Below, piece after piece: positions 1-13,776 of a stretch of 64,000 nucleotides of DNA. The notes below the pieces were generated by a model, which made no database searches, was not told the origin of the DNA, and worked only from the letters and a program-made list of their open reading frames with translations. The position numbers and the translations under genes were made by a program. Each line of letters starts with the position of its first letter. The stretch's first letter is position 1. This DNA is from Amaurobius ferox. Taxonomy: Eukaryota > Arthropoda > Arachnida > Araneae > Amaurobiidae. The DNA lies in contig OX578134.1 of NCBI GenBank assembly GCA_951213105.1, forward strand, positions 139,959,801 to 140,023,800, in the 5' to 3' direction.

Positions 1-19
1 TGTAAAAAACTGAATACTC

Positions 20-600
20 TCTAACAGGTAACTTTTTGTTGTAACTGATGATTATAAAATGCCAAAATATATAAATGTAGTGCAATAATCATAAGACTGT
101 CGACGAGGTAAACTTCTGTTGTAACTGATAATAATGAAACGTCAAAGTATATAAATGTGGTGAAACAATCTTAAGATTCTTTGTGATGTAACTTTTTGTT
201 GTAACTGATGATTATAAAATGCCAAAATATATAAATGTAGTGCAATAATCATAAGACTGTCGACGAGGTAAACTTCTGTTGTAACTGATAATAATGAAAC
301 GTCAAAGTATATAAATGTGGAGAAACAATCTTAAGATTCTTTGTGATGTAACTTTCTGTTGTAACTGATGATAATAAAATGCCAAAATATAAAATGTGGT
401 GCAACAATCCTAAGATTCCCTACGTGGGAACTTTCGGTTGTAACGGATGATTATAAAATGACAAAATATATAAATGTGATGCAACAATCTTAAGACTCCA
501 CGAGGTAACTTTCTGTTGTAACTGATGATAATAAAATTCCAAATTATATAAATGTGTGGCAATAATCTTAAAACTCTTTACGTGGTAAATTTTTGCTGTA
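20..600. repeat. Tandem repeat, ~79-bp unit, partly in 159-bp pairs
   Basis: About eight units recur, each with a GTAACTTTCTGTTGTAACTG-like head and a tail like ATATATAAATGTGGTGCAA. Units 1-2 and 3-4 are nearly identical as pairs (about 159 bp), so a higher-order dimer sits on the 79-bp monomer. Later units are more diverged. No coding potential is seen. Confidence 0.85.
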
Positions 601-1090
601 AAATACTGTCCTGCGAATTAGTGTAATGTCTGACTATTTCTACTCCAGCGACAGTACAATTATGAGTGAAATGTTAGACTTGCATATGAAAATATATTTA
701 ATTTACAGTAATATATATAACACACTGTAAAAAATATACACTTCACTTAAAAAATTAGTAAGTACATAGCCGTTAACGGCTTTACCTGTACTTTCTCTTG
801 CTACTTACTTCTTGTAGAAAATAATCAATAGGGCAATTCCAGCAACGACTCATCAAAAATCTACTGAGCGTAATTTTTAGAGAAATTATTTTACGGTAAT
901 GAAATGTTATGTGTACAATATTCAAATATATAAGTGAAAAATTCACGAAAATGGCAAGACATAAAAAACGCACTATACATTTTTTCACAGGAGTAGAAAT
1001 TCCAAAAATCGTATGTAATCACTACAGTTCAGATACCGAACACATTCCTTGTTTAGCGGTGCACAGTTAATTGGAAGAATGTACGAGAAC
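601..1090. other. AT-rich sequence with no recognised feature
   Basis: I see no credible gene. The 68-codon minus-strand frame here is hydrophobic and AT-driven, with no splice or domain support. Confidence 0.5.
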
Positions 1091-1345
1091 GGTGTTCTTT
1101 AAGAACAGTTCAAACATGAAACACTATACAAGCATAAAGAGAAACAAAACGCTACACAAGCATAAAGAGAAACAAAATACTACACAAGCATAAAGCAAAA
1201 CAAAGCACTACACTAGCCTAGCATAAAGAGAAAAAACACCAGACAACCATAAAGAGAAACTAAACACAACAAAAGCACAAATATAAGAAACACTATTCAA
1301 GAATAAAAAGAAAAAACACTGAATAAGCATAAGGAGAAACATAAG
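1091..1345. repeat. Degenerate ~30-bp tandem repeat
   Basis: The phrase ACACAAGCATAAAGAGAAAC recurs about seven times with substitutions and small length changes. It decays towards 1345. Confidence 0.75.
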
Positions 1346-3870
<2,525 letters not shown>

Positions 3871-3989
3871 ACTAAGTTATGTGTTGTTCCACGGGAAGGT
3901 GTTTGCGTAGAGTTTGGAATATAGCGTATTTATGTGTCTATATATTTATAAGGTTATTATAATGTTTAAATGTCTTGTATCCAATATTT

Positions 3990-4345
3990 AAAAATAACTC
4001 TCTGTCTGGAATGTCTTTGGACTTGAATATATCGATTTTTGAGCATTAAACTATCACAAGTGCAGTAAATTCAAACATTAGGATTTTTATGGTGATAAAG
4101 AAGCCAATAGGTTTTGGTATCCAGAAAAGGATTTTCATAATAATAACATGGATTTCAATAGTCTTGAATATATAGTTTTTACAGTAATAATTGACCATGA
4201 GTTAAATGATTTCAAACATTAGTATATATATGGCGATGGAGTAGCCAATAGGTCTTGAGTCCATATTTAAAAATACAGACACTCTGATTGTATTTCAAAC
4301 ATTAGTTTTGATCCTCTCAGACTGGGATTTTAATAGTCTTGAATA
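3990..4345. repeat. Degenerate tandem repeat, ~130-150 bp unit
   Basis: Recurring phrases (TTTCAAACATTAG, AATAGTCTTGAATAT, AGCCAATAGGT) return in the same order two or three times with heavy divergence. No coding signal. Confidence 0.55.
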
Positions 4346-4760
4346 TTTTGTATTTTAAATTAATTGTTATATTTTTACAACAGGATTCATGGATAGTTTT
4401 AGTGTGGAAAAGTAAACTTTTAGCTTTTTACATGTTATAGAAATTGTATATGTGTGTAATTTTTACGGAAGTATAAAGGGTCATGAAGGAAATCGTGTAG
4501 GGAGTATCGGTTACCGGGAGCGTTTGCCATGGCGGAAAAAGCTTTAACCGGAGTGCTGGGGGTCGCAACTCCCCCCGGCCGGTACTTCTGTCACACATCT
4601 AGAATCTGAACGAGTACATTGCTACTTGTCCTTTTTGGGAATTTTTATATATATATATATATATATATTAGTAAAATTCACATTTGTATTTATTACTTAT
4701 TTATATCTATTTTAAATCAATGTATCCAAAATAATTTTGTCTATTTTTATGCCTCCAACA
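4346..4760. other. Non-coding; GC-richer patch and short TA run
   Basis: Positions 4490-4605 are much richer in G and C than the surroundings (contains GGTTACCGGGAGCG and CCCCCCGGCCGG) and probably come from an unrecognised inserted repeat. A short (TA)n run lies at 4648-4668. Confidence 0.4.
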
Positions 4761-4765
4761 GAGTC

Positions 4766-4906
4766 TTTTTATTTTCCTTATATACATAATGTATAAGGAA
4801 AGTATTGTGACGGGGTCGAAAATTCGAATTCGAGTTTTCGACGGGAGAGCACGTTTCAAGCATCCCTGATCACGAATCAAACATTTTTGAAGTGATGTCT
4901 GTGTGT

Positions 4907-4959
<53 letters not shown>

Positions 4960-5688
4960 TATGTGTGTGTGTGTGTGTGTGTCAGTGAGTCTGTGGAGAC
5001 GATAACTGACGAACGAATGGACCGATTCGAACCAAATTTGGTACAAAAATCACAATCCGTAAACACTGGAAGCCTATTGTTTTTATACGTGATCGAATGT
5101 TCAGAACCCCCCTAAATTTTCGAATGAAATTTTGAAAAATTCGTTAAAAAATCAAAACCGCTAATAAAGTTACGCAAATAGACATTTCTTATGTAATTTT
5201 TCATTAGAAAACGATTGGCATAAATTTTAGAACGCTAATATGAACCGTTCTCGAGATATTGTACATTTTACAAAAAAATTATGAAAAAGTCACATAAAAA
5301 AAAAAAAATCCTATTGAGAAACATGTTCACTTTTCATATGTAATACCATGCGATAAATTGAGTGACATCATTCTCGTGGATCTAGCTCGTTCCATTCATG
5401 AAAAAATATACTTTGAATAATACTTTTGTATTAGAACGCCAATAGTCATTTATCTGCTGTAAGAATAATTTTTTTCTTAGTGCATAACGCTTGGCGAGAT
5501 TTTGGCGACGAATTTGGCGGAATGTCGCCAACTTGGCGACTTTTTTGAAATGCTGCCAAATTAATGAAAATCTCGCCAAATGGATAAAAATGATGCTAAA
5601 TCAATAAAAATGACGACTAATTGTCGAAAATTCAATATCTTGGAAAGAATATTAGTATCTACTATAAGAAAATCCTATTACTTTCCTT
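4766..5688 (+). repeat. R1 repeat element, tandem copy 1
   Basis: The copy begins with a palindromic CTTATA...TATAAG hairpin end and continues with GTGACGGGGTCGAAAATTCG. A (TG)n block split by GAAAGTATG follows, then GACGATAACTGACGAACGAA. A degenerate block of TTGGCGA, GTCGCC and GCCAAAT motifs lies near the end (5490-5640). No protein-coding frame is credible. Confidence 0.85.
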
Positions 5689-6612
5689 ATATACATAATA
5701 TATAAGGAAAATATTGTGACGGGGTCGAAAATTCGATATCGAGTTTTCGACGAGCACGTTTCAAGCATCCCTGATCACGAATCAAACATTTTTGAAGTGA
5801 TGTCTCTCTGTGTGTGTGTGTGTGTGTGAAAGTATGTGTGTGTGTGTGAGAGAGTCTGTGAAGACGATAACTGACAAACGAATGGACCGATTCGATCCAA
5901 ATTTGGTACAAAAATCACAATCCGTAAATTCTGGAAGCCTATTGTTTTTATACACAATCGAATGTTAAGAACACCCCTAAATTTTCAAATTAAATTTGGA
6001 AAAAATAGTCAAAAAATCAAAACCACTAATAAAGTTACGCATATAGACATTTCTTATGTAATTTTTCATTAGAAAACGATTGATATAAATTTTAGAACGC
6101 TAACATGAACCGTTCTCGAGATATTTCACATTTTTCAAAAAAATTATCAGAAAGTCATATAAAATAAAAAAAAAATATTTTCTCTTGAGAGACATGTTCA
6201 CTTTTCAGTAATACCATGCGATATATTGGATGACATCATTCTCATGGATCTAGCTCGTTCCATTTATGAAAAAAGATACTTTGAGTAATACTTTTGTATT
6301 TTAACGCCAATATTCATTTATCTGCTGTAAGAATAACTTATTTCTATGTCCATTATGCTTGGCGAGATTTTGGTGACGAATTTTGGCGGAATGTCGCCAA
6401 CTTGGCGACTTTTTGAAATGTTGACAAATTAACGAAAATCTCGCCAAATGGATAAAAATGACGCTAAATCAATGAAATGGCGACTAATTGTCGAAAATTC
6501 TATATCTTGGAAAGAATATTAGTATCTTCTATAAGAAAAACCTATTTATTCTACTGTAAAAGTGGTAAATTCATTACGTTATATAAGGAAAGTCATGTGT
6601 TGCCCACATCAG
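5689..6612 (+). repeat. R1 repeat element, tandem copy 2
   Basis: This copy is aligned in the same order as copy 1, with a shorter (TG)n block. It begins CTTTCCTTATATACATAATA, and TATAAGGAAA pairs back with the start. It ends with the motif CATGTGTTGCCCACATCAG. Confidence 0.85.
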
Positions 6613-6616
6613 ATTT

Positions 6617-6754
6617 TTACTTTCCTTATAAACATAATGTATAAGGAAAGTATTGTGACGGGGTCGAAAATTCGAATTCGAGTTTTCGACGGGAGAGCAC
6701 GTTTCAAGCATCCCTGATCACGAATCAAACATTTTTGAAGTGATGTCTGTGTGT

Positions 6755-6803
<49 letters not shown>

Positions 6804-7596
6804 TATGTGTGTGTGTGTGTGTGTGTGTCAGTGAGACTTTGGAGACGATAACTGACGAACGAATGGACCGATTCAAACCAAATTTGGTACAAAAATCACA
6901 ATCCGTAAACACTGGAAGCCTATTGTTTTTACATGTAATCGAATGTTCAGAACCCCCCTAAATTTTCGAATAAAATTTTGAAAAAATCGTCAAAAAATCA
7001 AAACCTCTATTAAAGTTACGCAAATAGATATTTCTTATGTAATTTTTCATTAGAAAACGATTGACATAAATTTTAGAACGCTAACATGAACCGTTCTCGA
7101 GATATTGCACATTTTTCAAAATAATTATCTAAAAGTCATAAAATAAAAAAAATATTTCCTATTTAGAACCATGTTTACTTTTCATGTGTAACACCATGCG
7201 ATAAATTGGGTGACATCATTCTCGTGGATCTAGCTCGTTCCAGTCATGAAAAATGATACTTTGAGTAATACTTTTGTATTTGAACGCCAATAGTTATTTA
7301 TCTGCTGTAAGAATAACTTATTTCTTCGTCCATAATGCTTGGCGAGATTTTGGCGACGAATTTGGCGAGATGTCGCCAACTTGGCAACTTTTTTAATTGT
7401 TGCCAAATTAACAAAAATCTCGCCAAATGGATAAAAATGACGCTAAATCAATCGAATTACAACTAATTGAAGAAAATTCAATATCTTGGAAAGAATATAA
7501 GTATCTACTATAAGAATAACATTTTTTTAACTGTAAAAGTAGTAAATTCATTGCATTATATAAGGAAAGTCATGTGTTGCCCACATCAGATTTTCT
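6617..7596 (+). repeat. R1 repeat element, tandem copy 3
   Basis: A third head-to-tail copy with the same order of blocks and the same terminal CATGTGTTGCCCACATCAG motif at about 7570-7594. Copy-to-copy identity is high by eye, so the triplication is fairly recent. Confidence 0.85.
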
Positions 7597-8856
7597 TAAT
7601 ATTGTATTGAGTGTAGCATCATTTATTTCAGATAGATAGATACCAGATGCTGAATTTATCGATACTTAAAATCACATGGCCTGGATGTAGCGAAACAGGA
7701 TAGCTGTTTCATAATAAAGAGCCTTTCAATAAAAGCTGTAGATAGTTTTACAGTGGTGTATATTTGCACCTCGAATACAAAATTATAAAGTAAAATTATT
7801 TTTTGAGCAATAGAAAATATAAAAGTAATTTAATTATCTGTCTGTACTTTAAAAATCCTCAATCAATCATTTAGAATTTTTGATAATTATAAAGCGTTTT
7901 TAATAATATAAAATTTTATAATAATTACTTTCAATAATAAAGTGAAAACGATTTTAATAAAGATTTCAATAACATTTTACCGGCTATTTTTGGTTGCATA
8001 CGATCACTTTACAATAGAAACATAAATTCATAATTGATAACGCTAATAAATGAGCTTCTGGTAAACATTATATTATTTTAAATCGATAATATCAAAATTC
8101 ACATGATGTGTTAAATGTATTTTATTTGTAAATAAAAATCATTAAAATATATGAGTAAACTAGCACTTTTATGATTTATGCTGTTACATTTATGAATAAA
8201 AGGACAAAAGGCAAAGTTTATCTCAATGTTTTGTCGGCTGTCAGTCCTAGTTTTGTAAAAACAACAGCTTATAATGTAAATGCTTCTTAAGAAAACAAAA
8301 AGGAATTTTGCAATTAAAATATATCAATTTCAAATTCTAAGAATTTGCATTCAACATGTATAACATTACGCTTCATAAATATTTATGTTCTCCATGTCTG
8401 TTAATTATCGTCTGCACTGCTTATATTTATATTAAAATGATCGAGCTCAGTTAAATATTTGAATGTTTAATAAAATATCAACATGAATTTGATTAAGAAG
8501 AAGCTTAAAGTTTCGAAATTGAAATTGTTGAGTAATGATAATTTAACTATTTTTATCGTCATATGCCATTCCAAAAGTTCTGTTTAAATCAATATTTAAC
8601 AGAAATATTGACTTGTTTATATTAATATTATGTATTAAAATATAATAAACAAAAACAAATATTAATTTCGTATTACTGAAATATATATGAAATGGTTGTA
8701 ATAAGACACATTTAAACTCAATACAACTTTCTAGCACTATCATGAAGGAAATAATGTAACTACCATTATTTTCAGGGAGTTTTGAGTTTTCTTCCTGAGG
8801 TCAGAAACAGTGTGATCGCTTAATAATTGCTAAGAAAGATTGGATAGATTTTTACA
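7597..8856. other. AT-rich sequence, nothing recognised
   Basis: I see no exon, RNA or repeat structure that I can support. A short GATA-rich run lies at 7630-7645. Confidence 0.5.
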
Positions 8857-9175
8857 CATAAATTTGGCGACGTTGTGGACATATTTAGCGAAATATCGCC
8901 AACTTGGTGATATTGTGTCCCATATTGACAAAAATATCTTTGAAATTGCAAAAATGACTCCAAATTGATAAATTCGTTAACAACATATTTTAATAAATGG
9001 ACGATATTTCTAATTGGGAATACTATAAATATTGATAATTGCCAGTTTAGATTTGAGTGAAATATAAGTTAATTGGGTCGAAATAATTTTACACGTTGCC
9101 ATCCGGAAAAGCGCCCAATATACAAATAAACATTATGAACAATCTGCGGTAGATCTTATACATCGTTTTACCCTG
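8857..9175 (+). repeat. R1-related fragment (diverged 3' part)
   Basis: It contains AATTTGGCGACGTTG and ATCGCCAACTTGGTGA, then a tail (ATATAAGTTAATTGGGT, CATCCGGAAAAGC) that is shared with the copy ending near 16680. It is therefore a diverged subfamily with a different 3' end from the 4.8-7.6 kb array. Confidence 0.7.
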
Positions 9176-10189
9176 AGAAAGGAAATTATTACAATATATA
9201 GGGAATGTATCCACATAAGTAATTTTGTACCGTTTGTTAAGGGAGTTTGTTTTCCAACTCTATTAATCAAATCGCCCTCGAAGTATATTTAGTAAACTTA
9301 TTTGCTTGTACCTGCTTTATTCAAACATATACAAGAACGTTATATTCCCACAAGCAGCAGTTTCATTTATTACGACTGTAACTATAGTTTTGCCTTTTCT
9401 ACAAAACATTGTAACGAGAATGAAAAAACCGCAATAGTGTGGAAACTTGGACATACACATACTTAGTTTGCAGAACACGAATGCACTATTTATGGCGCGG
9501 TGTGTATGTGTGTTTGTAGCTGTTTCTTTATATACATTGCTTGTATCCAATACAACTCAAAGAGTATACAACGCAATTTTATGAAATGTTGTAGTTCAAT
9601 CAATTTGCACTTTTGTGGTGTTGAATAGGTTTCGAACTTTATTTTGAAATGACCTGCAAAAATTCACGACATTTGGAATAAAAATATTATTGATAGCTTT
9701 CGAAAATATTATTCTTGAATGTAGTAAATACATTATTCTCTTATACGTAACATTTGATGACTAAACAAATGAAATCAACCATATTAATATAGGATAAACC
9801 TTTCTTGAGGAATTGCGTTTTTTTTTTTAATTTGCAAGATGGAACTATTTTAAAATGCGCAAAGTCCCCAAATAAAAAAAAATTATATTATTTTAAAATT
9901 GCAAGTGATATATATTTTCAAGTATAGATTTTATATGATGTTTCGTGCTACAAAATTTATACTCATGCATTATGTAGCATGCATGATGAAAAATTATTAT
10001 CTGTTTGTTGGGAAAATCGTGCATTGCCCACATAAGACCTTTTATTTGATAAGAACAACGAACGTGCAACAAATGTACCATACAGCATTTTAATTTTCAA
10101 GTATATGATGACTCAATTTGATATTGAATCCCCTCTCATTAAGGGAGAAAAAAAAACTCATTTTAACGTACCATCATGAATTTCGCCTT
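9176..10189. other. Nothing recognised
   Basis: AT-rich sequence with short TG/CA runs near 9505. No supported gene or repeat. Confidence 0.45.
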
Positions 10190-10560
10190 TACCCTTTATC
10201 CATTTGATAAAATGCCAATAAATCAGAGAAATAGTTGCATTACCGCATGAACGGTTTATGTCAGACGAATATGGTGAGAAGTTGTCACGTGTGCTGGAGT
10301 GTAACAAGACCATCGAAAAATTTCCTCCCGCCCTCCCCCCTCACCTCATTATCATTATACCTTCACCAGTATTGAGAACCTTGAATCGCTAGCAGCGGAC
10401 AAATCGCAGCTGTTTGCTCATCCAGCGCTAATGGGACCTATCAAAAAGTCATGCTCGAAGAATACGGGAGATCGGGGAAGCGGCGGAAATGATGGCATTT
10501 ATATGACATATTAAAATGAAAATAAAATGAATATATTTATTTTAAGTTCGCAATTTATAC
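10190..10560. repeat. Dispersed repeat, also at 18440-18790
   Basis: It shares an ordered set of blocks with 18440-18790: a CCAATAAATCA stretch, a GCATGAA...TTTATGT stretch, a C-rich run, TCATTATCATTA, and a CATCCA...TAATGGGA block. A weaker third copy lies near 12900-13080. Identity is low, so this is an old family. Confidence 0.5.
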
Positions 10561-11196
10561 TCGATATTTGAATGTTATCTGAAATTTAAAGAAAATGTAT
10601 TTACGGAAATGAAAGTACAGAGAATATAATGTTACATAATGCAACAATGAATTGTGAAATGGATTGTATATACATATATCAGGTTATTTCAAAGTGTACG
10701 ATTCATTTTAAATCCAAATGAGTGTTAAGGTTTCAGGTCTCTTAAAAACGCAATAAATAGAGTGAATTTCTATGCTTCACACTTTATTTTGTACCTTTTC
10801 TCCTATACATTAATTAATACCTAAAAATTTTAGGGTTAATAAGTGAGCACCTGTAGCTTATATGATCTTTTTTTCAAAAAATTAATTTGATGATACTATT
10901 TTTATATATTGTAAAAGCTTCATGAATTTATAAAAAAAACACATTTTAAATACCAAACCACAAAAAATTGCGCCATTGATGAAGGGAATAGCAATACCCA
11001 AAAGCGCTACGGCCGTGTGATTTTTGTACGTCATAAAAAGGAGATTTTAATAACATACTGTTTATTATGGGCAATCTTTTGGTGGCCTTTATTTTTAAAA
11101 TATAGACTAAAAAACTCTTACACGTATCATTTATTTAGCACACTATGGTTATTGACAAATTACTGTCTTATTCAGAAATGATGCAATAATAATTAT
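10561..11196. other. Nothing recognised
   Basis: AT-rich, no supported feature. Confidence 0.45.
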
Positions 11197-11204
11197 ATGA
11201 ACGT

Positions 11205-11445
11205 AAATCTAGTGCAGAGCCAGTTTAAACTGTCCTTTGTCAGAGACAATGCATATTTGCATTTAAAAAGAGTATTACCGCGTACTTTGACAGGCATTGC
11301 AGGTATAACTGTGATGGAGACTATGATAATGCCATTTTGTGACAGGTATTTGCCTTGCTTTTTCGCGTGCTTCAGCGAGGCCTCCGCTTGAGAGTGGCAG
11401 TGGCCGCGGCAGTCAAATTAGTGACGTCACGAAAAACGATCCACG
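11205..11445 (+). repeat. ~235-bp direct repeat, copy 1
   Basis: It begins AATCTAGTGCAGAGCCAG and runs through CCATTTTGTGACAGGTATTT to AGTGACGTCACGAAAAACG. A near-identical copy starts at 11988. Open frames across it (also in the second copy) are parallel but carry no recognisable domain. Confidence 0.75.
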
Positions 11446-11648
11446 GTCGGCAAAACGATCCCGTTCGCTCAGTTTGCGAGTTTAAAGCTAGTTTTTAAAA
11501 ATATTTTAGTACTTTTTTTTTCTCTCGGAGAGCGGAGGCTCCGTTTAAACTCGCAAACTGAGCGAACGGGATCGTTTCGCTAACTGTAGATTTTTTTTCG
11601 TGACGTCACTAATTTGACTGCCACGGCCCTCTCTCGAGCGGAGGCTCC
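11380..11648. repeat. Foldback structure with ~107-bp arms
   Basis: The arms at about 11380-11486 and 11541-11648 are inverted copies. Both contain GACGTCAC, GATC, the AGCGAACGGGATCGTTT sequence and the CTCCGC(T/C)(T/C)GAGAG block. The spacer is about 54 bp and T-rich. Each arm carries the palindrome TGACGTCA. Confidence 0.85.
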
Positions 11649-11849
11649 GGTTTCAGTCGTTCCTGGAATTGATCCCTACCATTCAGACAAAGCTCAACAA
11701 TTGTGTAATTATATTTTTCGTGTATTTAAATTCGTTACAAAGTTCTTTAAATTAACTTTATTAAATACTTCTCTTGGGGCTCTGCAATTATTTTGTTCGA
11801 TCGGATATAGTCAATTTACTGCAGTTAGCTACAACACACTTTCTTAATA

Positions 11850-11955
11850 AATATTAATCCCGCCTTTCTTAATAAATAATAATTTCACCTCTCTTAATAC
11901 ATATTAATTCCACCTTTCTTAATAAATATTAATTCCACCTTCCTTAATAAATATA
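11850..11955. repeat. ~31-bp tandem repeat
   Basis: The phrase TTCTTAATAAATATTAATTC followed by CACC is repeated about four times. Confidence 0.85.
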
Positions 11956-11987
11956 AAATTCTGATGTTAACTAATCTAGTGTAGAGC

Positions 11988-12238
11988 TAAATCTAGTGTA
12001 GAGCCAGTTTAAACTGTCCTCTGTCAGAGACAATGCATATTTGCATTTAAAAAGAATATTACAGCGTACGTTGACAGGCGTTGTAGGTGTAACTGTGATG
12101 GAGACCATGATAATACCATTTTGTGACAGGTATTTGCCTTGCTTATTCGCGTGCTTCAGCGGGGCCTCCGCTCGAGAGAGGGCCGTGGCAGTCAAATTAG
12201 TGACGTCACGAAAAACGATATTAGTGACGTCACGAAAC
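11988..12238 (+). repeat. ~235-bp direct repeat, copy 2, with arm fragment
   Basis: A direct copy of 11205-11445, ending in two successive AGTGACGTCACGAAA motifs (a 22-bp local duplication). It makes the whole 11.2-12.24 kb block look like one composite foldback element. Confidence 0.75.
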
Positions 12239-13140
12239 CTGGTGGGTTTTCTGTTGTCAGTAATTTAAAATATCTTACATGTTTTCTGATGTCCTAGCTA
12301 TAGTGTAGACTTAAAGTTGTAACTACGAGTATGTCATAAAATACAGGATTGTTAAAGGTTGGAAAAAAATAATATGTAACTGAGTATAAAAAAAATGTGA
12401 TCAATGTACTTCCTAGTACAAGTAATCCGCAATGATTTCAACATAATTTTTAATCAGTTCGGTATTCCAATGAATTTGTTGTCATTTATGAAAATAATTT
12501 TAGAACATCAGAAATCATAGATATCAGATTACAAAAACGAATTGAACAAAATCGTTCACAAAAGTTTGTATATTTAAATGTTTTGGTTTAAATGTCCTTA
12601 TACTAAAATTTCATTAAATGCAATAAGCATTTTATTTATTTCATTACCCAATGAGATATTACTGAATTTAGTGAACATCAAAATGACCTTTCCCTAATAC
12701 ACACTTCACAGTAGCCTAATGGTCCTGAATATTGCATAGTGCTCAAATTTATTTTATAAAATGCAATATATCATAAGTTGCGCTTGAACTCTGAATACCT
12801 TAGTCATGTATTTTAAAGTCGTAGCGTGTACTGAAGTGTAAGAAAACAATCCGAGAATTTTACTCTCTGCAAACGCTTCATTAACATAATTTTTCTTTAC
12901 TGCAAATCTTGAGTCGCAGTGCCCAAATCGACAGATGCTTTCTCATCCACGGCCAATGATAACTATCAAAATGACATACGCAAAGAATATAGGTGTTCAG
13001 TTCAGCAGCAGGAATAATGGTATATAGATGACATGATTGTGAAGGAATATAATAAAACTGAATATATTCATTATGTGTTCGCTAGCTTATTCAACTTACA
13101 AACATTTTCCGCAGTTTTAGAAAACATATACCTGTGAAAT
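12239..13140. other. Nothing coding; possible old dispersed repeat
   Basis: 12900-13080 weakly resembles the dispersed repeat at 10190-10560. Otherwise it is featureless AT-rich DNA. Confidence 0.35.
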
Positions 13141-13144
13141 AAAA

Positions 13145-13425
13145 TATATAGCAGAAAGGATGCATGCAGGTTTGCATACATTCATGTATGCATACATATA
13201 TACATGCAGGCAAACATACGTACATACATGCATTCATGCATAGACGCATGCTTGCATAGACGCATGCATGCATAGAAACATATATATATATATATATGCA
13301 TGCATACATATATGCATAGATACATGTATGTATATATACATATATATATATATATGTATGTATGCATATTATATATATATGTGTTTGTGTGCATGTATAT
13401 GCTTGCATACATGCATACATTAATG
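13145..13425. repeat. Microsatellite (TACA/TGCA/TATA mixture)
   Basis: Runs of GCATACAT, ACATGCATG and (TA)n alternate over about 280 bp. The Cys/Met/Tyr-rich frames through it are artefacts. Confidence 0.9.
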
Positions 13426-13728
13426 ACACATTAAAAGAGCGAGATTCATTTTATAAATACATATATGTTTATGAATAAAATGTTTAACAATGATTATTTT
13501 TCTGACAGGTGAAAACAGTGATATAGGGATCGGGAAAGATATGAATATATAAAGATACGAATTTATTATACATAGAAAATGTATGATTTAGTTTCTCTAA
13601 ATGTTTCTCAAAGCGCAAAGACACGATTATCTCTCCATTTTACATAAAACATCTTAATCAGCCAATTAATAAACATTTTATGCATGACTATATCATTATA
13701 CGATATAAAAAGACGATGTAAGTAGAAT

Positions 13729-13776
13729 CACGATGTAAGAAGAATCAAGTATTAAATTGATTCTTTTTACATCGTG
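13729..13776. repeat. 20-bp stem hairpin
   Basis: CACGATGTAAGAAGAATCAA is followed by an 8-nt loop and its inverse with one mismatch. A direct partial copy of the left arm precedes it at 13713-13730. Confidence 0.8.

Noticed and set aside
1091..1345. CRISPR-like array
   Set aside because: The ~30-bp repeats lack distinct spacers, vary in sequence and lie in a eukaryotic genome.
4707..6961. Thr-His or Cys-Val repeat frames
   Set aside because: They run through the (TG)n block of R1 copies and exist only because that repeat lacks stops.
11197..12268. Parallel open frames in the two 235-bp direct repeats
   Set aside because: Frame similarity follows from DNA duplication. No domain and no start or splice context supports translation.
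13091..13429. 112-codon Cys/Met/Tyr-rich frame
   Set aside because: Microsatellite translation, not a cysteine-rich peptide. No signal peptide followed by mature sequence is present.
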